DNA of 17,725 nt from Lwoffella lincolnii (lineage in GTDB: Bacteria > Pseudomonadota > Gammaproteobacteria > Pseudomonadales > Moraxellaceae). Under the pieces are notes generated by a model, which saw nothing but the letters and a program-made list of their open reading frames with translations, searched no databases and had not been told where the DNA came from. Below are positions 13,817 through 17,725 of this stretch, one piece after another; the stretch's first letter is position 1; each line of letters begins with the position of its first letter. The stretch lies in NCBI RefSeq assembly GCF_002014765.1, contig NZ_MUYT01000014.1, forward strand, positions 1 to 17,725, read 5' to 3'. The position numbers were made by a program, and so were the translations under genes.

Positions 13817-14115
13817 GATACACCCCAAATATTTTTAAAGAAATTATATCTATTTAGGATTTACCTATGGTAGCGACTACCATAAAAAAATATGACCTTT
13901 GTTTTCTGTTCCATTTATTTTTCTTATTATTATCTGACAATCTGACTTTTTGTATTCATATTAAGATTTGAAAGTCATGCTAAAACATAAGAGAAGTAAT
14001 GCTAAAATTATGCAATAATCACCACACTTTTTTTATTATTATCCTGATTAAAATCGCACAAATTTGTATGATGATGACATCAGTATAAAATTTAATGACA
14101 CATGCCCATTGAATA
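13817..14115. other. AT-rich gap without a gene
   Basis: No convincing frame is seen in these 299 bases. A perfect hairpin ATGGTAG-CGA-CTACCAT (13867-13883) is followed on the plus strand by seven A residues. On the minus strand it would follow T residues and so does not look like a normal terminator. Its minus-strand reading (VVAT) resembles part of the short peptide at 12654-12716, possibly a further remnant. Confidence 0.4.
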
Positions 14116-14718
14116 TTATCTCAACTTTTTTGATAAGAAATTCACCAAATTATAAAAAATCACGCTAAGCAACAATAAATATCCAAAATAATAAGCCAAA
14201 TACATAAAAGCCAAATTATCACTAAGGTGATTTGTTTGATTGACAACTCTTAGAGAACACCAAATCAATAATACAGTTGATGTTAAGAAAAAACATCTTT
14301 CAATCCATGGTTTGGTTGCAATAATAGAGATATTTTTTATCCACCCAATAAATAATGCTAGGGTTGCTATAATATATGCTAATAACATAGTAAACTCACA
14401 AATTACCAGTAGATTTGATAATGCTCTTTTAATCTGGTGGGAAAAATTAGCTAATATTGATATTTTACTGGTCGCACTTGCGTAACCACTAATACCACCA
14501 GCTGTACCCATAGCAACAGTGCGCATGCCATTTAACATGGTAGACGCACCTCTAATAGAACTTATTGTGCCAATAAAAGTACCAGTACCACACCTACCTA
14601 GTGCAAAAACACCAAGGGCATAAATAGGAGCAACCGCCCCCTATGCCATGGGGCAGATTGAAAGTGAATGGTCATTGTGTTGTTGATTGTATAGTCCTAA
14701 AGCAGTATGGTAAATCAT
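14116..14718 (-). pseudogene. Bacteriocin-like peptide region with amber codon, fused to a three-helix membrane protein
   Basis: One minus-strand frame is open for 200 codons from ATG 14718 to 14116 except for a single TAG at 14641-14643. After the TAG it reads GAVAPIYALGVFALGR, resembling GAFFPIGVGLAIAGR at the putative mature start of the 83-aa precursor; Gln precedes GA there, and CAG to TAG is one change. A Gly/Ser/Thr-rich stretch (FIGTISS, AGGISGYASATSK) follows. Without a stop it continues into a protein with three hydrophobic helices (LLAYIIATLALFIGWIK and two more). The last part is homologous to the broken gene at 12281-12600 and could be translated alone, from ATG at 14538 or an internal ATG near 14372 that has GTGAG upstream. 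I read it as peptide plus immunity-like gene, joined by mutation. Confidence 0.5.
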
Positions 14719-14765
14719 GATTTTTCAATCAATAATGGCTTTAAATCCTAAAATTGGAAAAAGAC

Positions 14766-15824
14766 ATGACCGTTTTAACCTTTAATCCACAACAACCAAC
14801 CAACACCCCAAACACAAAAGACCCATCAAGTGGTTGTGGTGGTGGCACATGTGGTTGTGGTGGCAAGCATCAACATCACGACCATCATCAACATGATGGC
14901 AGTATTTATGATGATGACATTCGCATCATGCCAACATCTGATGATTTAAAACGCCCGCACAGCGATAAAGAGTTGATTGATGAAGCATTGGCAGAGATGA
15001 AGCGTCCCAAAAATCTTATCGCCTCTAGCCGTCAACAAATTCCCCATATCACCGTCAATGGCATCACGATTGACCCCACTGCCATTGCCCAAGAAGTACA
15101 ATATCACCCTGCCAATAGCCAAGAAGAAGCTTTATATCAATCCGCTCAAGCCTTGGTCATCAGGGAGCTTTTGCATCAAGCCGTGATGGCAGATGATAAA
15201 TTAGGACAGCAAGCATGGCAAAAAGATGAAGAACTTGCCATTAGTGCGTTGATTGATAAACATGTTCAGCCCACCATTCCCAATGAAGATGCTTGCCGAC
15301 AATTATATGACAGCAATCCTGAGCGTTATGTGACGCCTCCTTTTATCACCGCTCGCCATATCTTATTGGCTGCCCCTTATGATGCTGGTGAAGAGCGAAT
15401 TGAGCTTAAAAAACAAGCCTTAGACATCATCAAACAATTACAGCACAGTGATAATCGTGATGCTGATTTTATTGAGCTGGCTCGCAGGCATTCATTTTGC
15501 CCATCAAAAGAGGAAGGGGGTAATTTAGGAGAGATAATTAAAGGGCAAACCGTTGCTGAATTTGAACAAGTGGTTTTTGCCTTACCCATTGGGGTGTCTG
15601 TCAATCCCATTGAAACTCGCTATGGCATACACATCGTTGAGATACTGACCAAAAAAGAGGGCATCGCTTTAAGCTATGAACAAGCCAAGCCCATGATAGC
15701 CAACCAGCTGATGCAACAGTCCTTTCATCATGCTTTAATTGATTATTTATTTGCGTTAAGCAAGCAAGCAGACATTGATGGCATTGAGCTACAGATGTCT
15801 GAAGAAAATGTTTATCGAGGCTGA
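14766..15824 (+). CDS. Parvulin-type peptidyl-prolyl isomerase (PpiC/NifM-like)
   Basis: A 352-aa cytoplasmic protein with no signal peptide. The N-terminus has a Cys/Gly cluster (SGCGGGTCGCGGKH) and a His-rich run (QHHDHHQHDG) that could bind metal. A helical SurA/NifM-like region (about 75-190) and a parvulin domain (about 195-300: ARHILLAAP, FIELARRHSFCPS, GGNLGEI, FALPIGVSVNPIETRYGIHIVEI) follow. The ATG at 14766 has GGAAAAAG just upstream; a TTG at 14754 is an alternative. The gene is one base upstream of moeA. Related isomerases lie next to narGHJI and molybdenum-cofactor genes in Pseudomonas and relatives, so help in molybdoenzyme assembly is likely (established context plus inference). 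No nar genes are seen on the left; the peptide island occupies that side. Confidence 0.88.
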   Translation: MTVLTFNPQQPTNTPNTKDPSSGCGGGTCGCGGKHQHHDHHQHDGSIYDDDIRIMPTSDDLKRPHSDKELIDEALAEMKRPKNLIASSRQQIPHITVNGITIDPTAIAQEVQYHPANSQEEALYQSAQALVIRELLHQAVMADDKLGQQAWQKDEELAISALIDKHVQPTIPNEDACRQLYDSNPERYVTPPFITARHILLAAPYDAGEERIELKKQALDIIKQLQHSDNRDADFIELARRHSFCPSKEEGGNLGEIIKGQTVAEFEQVVFALPIGVSVNPIETRYGIHIVEILTKKEGIALSYEQAKPMIANQLMQQSFHHALIDYLFALSKQADIDGIELQMSEENVYRG

Positions 15825-15825
15825 T

Positions 15826-17121
15826 ATGATTACGGTTAAAGAACTCAAAACCGCCATTTCTAAGCGTTGCCAAGACTATCTGGCTGATTATCCATTGGCA
15901 ACTCGTCCCACGTTTCATGTGCCATTATTGGCTGGGCAAAATTTTGTGTTGGCTCACGATGTTGTGGCAGATTTTGCAGTGCCACGCCAAAATTTATCTG
16001 CCATGGACGGTTTTGCCTTAGGCAAAAATAGTCAATTAGAACAAGGCAGTCGGTTGACGATAATTGGGGAGTCGTGTGCAGGCAGTGCATTTGAAGGAGA
16101 GGTTTTACCCAATCAAGCAGTACGCATATTTACTGGTGCTATTGTGCCAAGCGATTGTGATACCGTGGTCATGCAAGAAAATACCGATTTTAATCAACAC
16201 ACAGACAAATCAAAAGCCCACTCAATCACACTGAGCAAACCTGCCAATCACGGCTCAAATATCCGTAAACAAGGCGAAGAGGTACAAAAGGGCGAAACGG
16301 TACTCACCGCAGGCAAACGCCTAAATACCGCCGATATCAGCTTACTTGCTAATTTGGGTGTGGCATCGGTTACGGTTGTAAAGCCACTGGTGGTAGGCAT
16401 CTTGGCAACGGGCGATGAATTGGTAACTTTGGGTGAGCCTTTGACCACCTTGGCACAGATTTATAATGCCAATACACCCACCCTAACAACATTATTAAAA
16501 AACCTGCCCATCAGCATCAAAGATTATGGCATTATTGCTGATGATTTAGCCATGACAAAACAAGTGGTACAACAGGCCATCAGTGATTGCGATGTGTTAA
16601 TCTCCACCGCTGGCGTGTCTGTTGGGGATTATGATTTTTTAACCCAAGTGGTTGATGAACTGGGTAAAGTCAATCATTATAAAGTTGCCATGAAACCCGG
16701 CAAGCCCTTTGTCTTTGGTGAGTTTGTGCATCAAACAGATGAGCATCAACAAAAACAGGTGTTGTATTTTGGACTGCCCGGTAACCCATTATCTACGGTG
16801 GTTGGTTGTTTACAATTTGTGCGTCCTGCCATTTGGCAACTGACAGGTGCAAATGCTGATGATTTACCAAAACCATTACGTTTACAAGCCATTTGTCAAA
16901 CAGACATTGACAAAAAAAGTGGGCGACAAGAATTCCAGCGTGCTTTTTTTGAGCAAACGCCATCTGGTGAATTTGTGGTTACACCATTTAATCATCAAGA
17001 TTCTCACCGTGTTAAACAGCTTAGCCATGCCAACTGTTTATTGGTATTGACAGTGGAGCGTGGTGATGTGGCACAAGGGGAAATGGTGGAAATTCAGCCA
17101 TTTGAATGGTGTTTTGGGTAA
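15826..17121 (+). CDS. moeA: Molybdopterin molybdotransferase
   Basis: MoeA inserts molybdate into adenylated molybdopterin, the last general step of molybdenum-cofactor synthesis. Family blocks are present in order: SAMDGFAL, VRIFTGAIVPSDCDTVVMQE, a GSNIRKQGEEV stretch, the MoCF domain with GILATGDELV, STAGVSVGDYDF, KVAMKPGKPFVFG, and FGLPGNPLSTVV, then the C-terminal beta domain. The ATG at 15826 gives 431 aa (typical is about 400-420). It is preceded by CGAGG at good spacing and starts one base after the ppiC-like stop, so it is translationally linked. The frame is open 17 codons further upstream inside ppiC, but that is not needed. No terminator is seen after the gene. Confidence 0.95.
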   Translation: MITVKELKTAISKRCQDYLADYPLATRPTFHVPLLAGQNFVLAHDVVADFAVPRQNLSAMDGFALGKNSQLEQGSRLTIIGESCAGSAFEGEVLPNQAVRIFTGAIVPSDCDTVVMQENTDFNQHTDKSKAHSITLSKPANHGSNIRKQGEEVQKGETVLTAGKRLNTADISLLANLGVASVTVVKPLVVGILATGDELVTLGEPLTTLAQIYNANTPTLTTLLKNLPISIKDYGIIADDLAMTKQVVQQAISDCDVLISTAGVSVGDYDFLTQVVDELGKVNHYKVAMKPGKPFVFGEFVHQTDEHQQKQVLYFGLPGNPLSTVVGCLQFVRPAIWQLTGANADDLPKPLRLQAICQTDIDKKSGRQEFQRAFFEQTPSGEFVVTPFNHQDSHRVKQLSHANCLLVLTVERGDVAQGEMVEIQPFEWCFG

Positions 17122-17160
17122 GGTAAATGTTTTGTTTGGTTGGTTTTTAGTGCCATAACT

Positions 17161-17253
17161 TTAAAGCTCAAATAATTCTGCTGGGTCAATCTTAAATTGG
17201 AGCATATTGGCAGTTTGTGAACCCAAATCAATCAATTTTTGCTTGTTGTTCAT
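17161..17253 (-). CDS. 30-codon ORF overlapping the methyltransferase end
   Basis: An ATG at 17253, inside the methyltransferase reading frame and preceded by GGTGAGCAAG, opens a frame (MNNKQKLIDLGSQTANML, then QFKIDPAELFEL) that stops at 17161. The overlap of 26 bases is typical for a translationally coupled downstream gene. Restriction endonuclease genes often follow their methyltransferases this way, so it may be the start of a lost partner gene. It may also be a real small ORF. No family is recognised. Confidence 0.4.
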   Translation of the reverse strand: MNNKQKLIDLGSQTANMLQFKIDPAELFEL

Positions 17254-17451
17254 CTTGCTCACCAATAGATTTTAATAATTGTTTGCCAATCTGTTCTATG
17301 ACTGTAACAGTCATGGCGTTGCCTGCCTGCGATAGTATTTTACCATCAGGTAATTTGTGTGCTATGACTTTTTTGGCAAGCTGCTTTGAAAATCCTTGCA
17401 ATAATAAACTTTCATAACCACTTAATTTACGAAGCGTGCCATTTTTGGTAT
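17228..17451 (-). pseudogene. C-terminal fragment of a C5-cytosine DNA methyltransferase
   Basis: About 74 codons read NTKNGTLRKLSGYESLLLQG, then F and later LSQAGNAMTVTVIEQIGKQL. This matches the end of C5-cytosine methyltransferases: the RKL/RxLTxxEaxxLQGF block of motif IX and the GNAM/GNSV block of motif X, which helps to form the SAM pocket. The catalytic PCQ loop and target-recognition region should lie upstream, but at 17452 the sequence changes to an IS right end. The frame runs on to 17515 only by chance within that element. Either an IS interrupts the gene and the rest is beyond the window, or only this fragment remains. Its neighbour, moeA, converges on it. Confidence 0.75.
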
Positions 17452-17698
17452 TTGACTTCCTCCCCTCCCTATCGTTCGGGGATTCCTGCTCCCAGACGGT
17501 CAAGCCCGACCGCAAGCCTAAGATAGTGGCAACCGCCCGTACGACACACCGTACATCTTAGGTTCTTATTTTAAGCTAATCCTACCGTTAGGATTGTCAT
17601 AGATACGAATTAGCTTAAGTGTGTGTTTGGAAACGTCTTACCAGTTAAGTTACTGCGTACTCGCAATTTAGTCTTAACTTAACTGTGGAATGTAAGAC
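17452..17698 (-). ncRNA. Highly structured right end / putative omega-RNA of a second IS200/IS605-type element
   Basis: On the minus strand these 247 bases fold into nested perfect stems. GTAAGAC/GTCTTAC pairs 17692-17698 with 17635-17641. Inside it, an 11-bp stem pairs 17675-17685 with 17642-17652, plus a small GCG-TACT-CGC hairpin. A 10-bp stem pairs 17609-17618 with 17571-17580. An 8-bp stem pairs 17555-17562 with 17517-17524, enclosing GTACG/CGTAC. A CGGTC/GACCG hairpin (17497-17512) and a terminal GC-rich CCCC/GGGG hairpin (about 17460-17485) follow. The end is GGAAGTCAA at 17452, like the TCAA end of the other element. No tnpB codons are recognised up to the window edge, so the gene, if any, lies further right. 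Confidence 0.6.
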
Positions 17699-17725
17699 AT
17701 TGAATATAGTGAGATGAGTATAACA

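Noticed and set aside
13867..13883. Perfect hairpin considered as a terminator
   Set aside because: It is followed by A residues on the plus strand and by no T-run on the minus strand, and no gene ends just before it.
14641..14718. Amber codon as a site of pyrrolysine or suppressor reading
   Set aside because: No supporting system is visible, and one CAG-to-TAG mutation in a decaying locus explains it more simply.

Overview
The window looks like chromosomal DNA of a member of the Moraxellaceae, most likely Moraxella. This is an inference from the AT-rich composition and from the protein character of Upp, DusC, RppH, Lgt, Lnt and MoeA; no rRNA or tRNA lies inside the window to confirm it. Most of the sequence is ordinary housekeeping DNA. 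One accessory island (about 10.2-14.7 kb) and the extreme right end are different.

Left part (1-10.1 kb). Positions 1-407 hold no gene but carry two tandem, near-consensus sigma70 promoters pointing left out of the window, an arrangement typical of an rRNA or other stable-RNA operon. Then come menA (menaquinone synthesis, minus), a uracil-DNA-glycosylase-superfamily protein (minus), upp (plus), an unrecognised 252-aa protein (minus, ending on the base after upp), dusC (plus), an overlapping MAPEG/OsmC pair (minus), a gap with the tail of a dead VapC-type toxin gene, rppH with a terminator, lgt with a terminator, a small single-span membrane protein, and lnt. Lgt and Lnt are the first and last enzymes of lipoprotein maturation.

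Accessory island (10.18-14.72 kb). Just upstream of lnt lies an IS200/IS605-type element whose tnpB has lost the middle of the gene, including the RuvC-I aspartate region. Its 3' end still folds into three good hairpins, as expected for an omega-RNA/right end. To the right is a very AT-rich patchwork on the minus strand: two truncated signal-peptide ORFs sharing a 44-base repeat, a small zinc-ribbon membrane protein, an intact 83-aa bacteriocin-like precursor, a broken second copy of its leader, a Cys-containing short peptide followed by a terminator, a broken three-helix membrane protein, its intact-looking homologue fused to a second bacteriocin-like region behind one amber codon, and two unknown proteins, one frameshifted at an A-run. 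I read this as a partly decayed bacteriocin/immunity locus. No transporter or maturation gene is present.

Right part (14.75-17.7 kb). A parvulin-type peptidyl-prolyl isomerase with a Cys/Gly- and His-rich N-terminus is followed one base later by moeA. This pair suggests molybdoenzyme maturation; related isomerases sit beside nitrate reductase genes in other gammaproteobacteria. After moeA, on the minus strand, lies the C-terminal end of a C5-cytosine DNA methyltransferase. It is cut at 17452 by what looks like the right end of another IS200/IS605 element, whose 3' region (17452-17698) forms an extensively base-paired RNA. A 30-codon ORF overlaps the methyltransferase end and may be the remnant of a partner gene.
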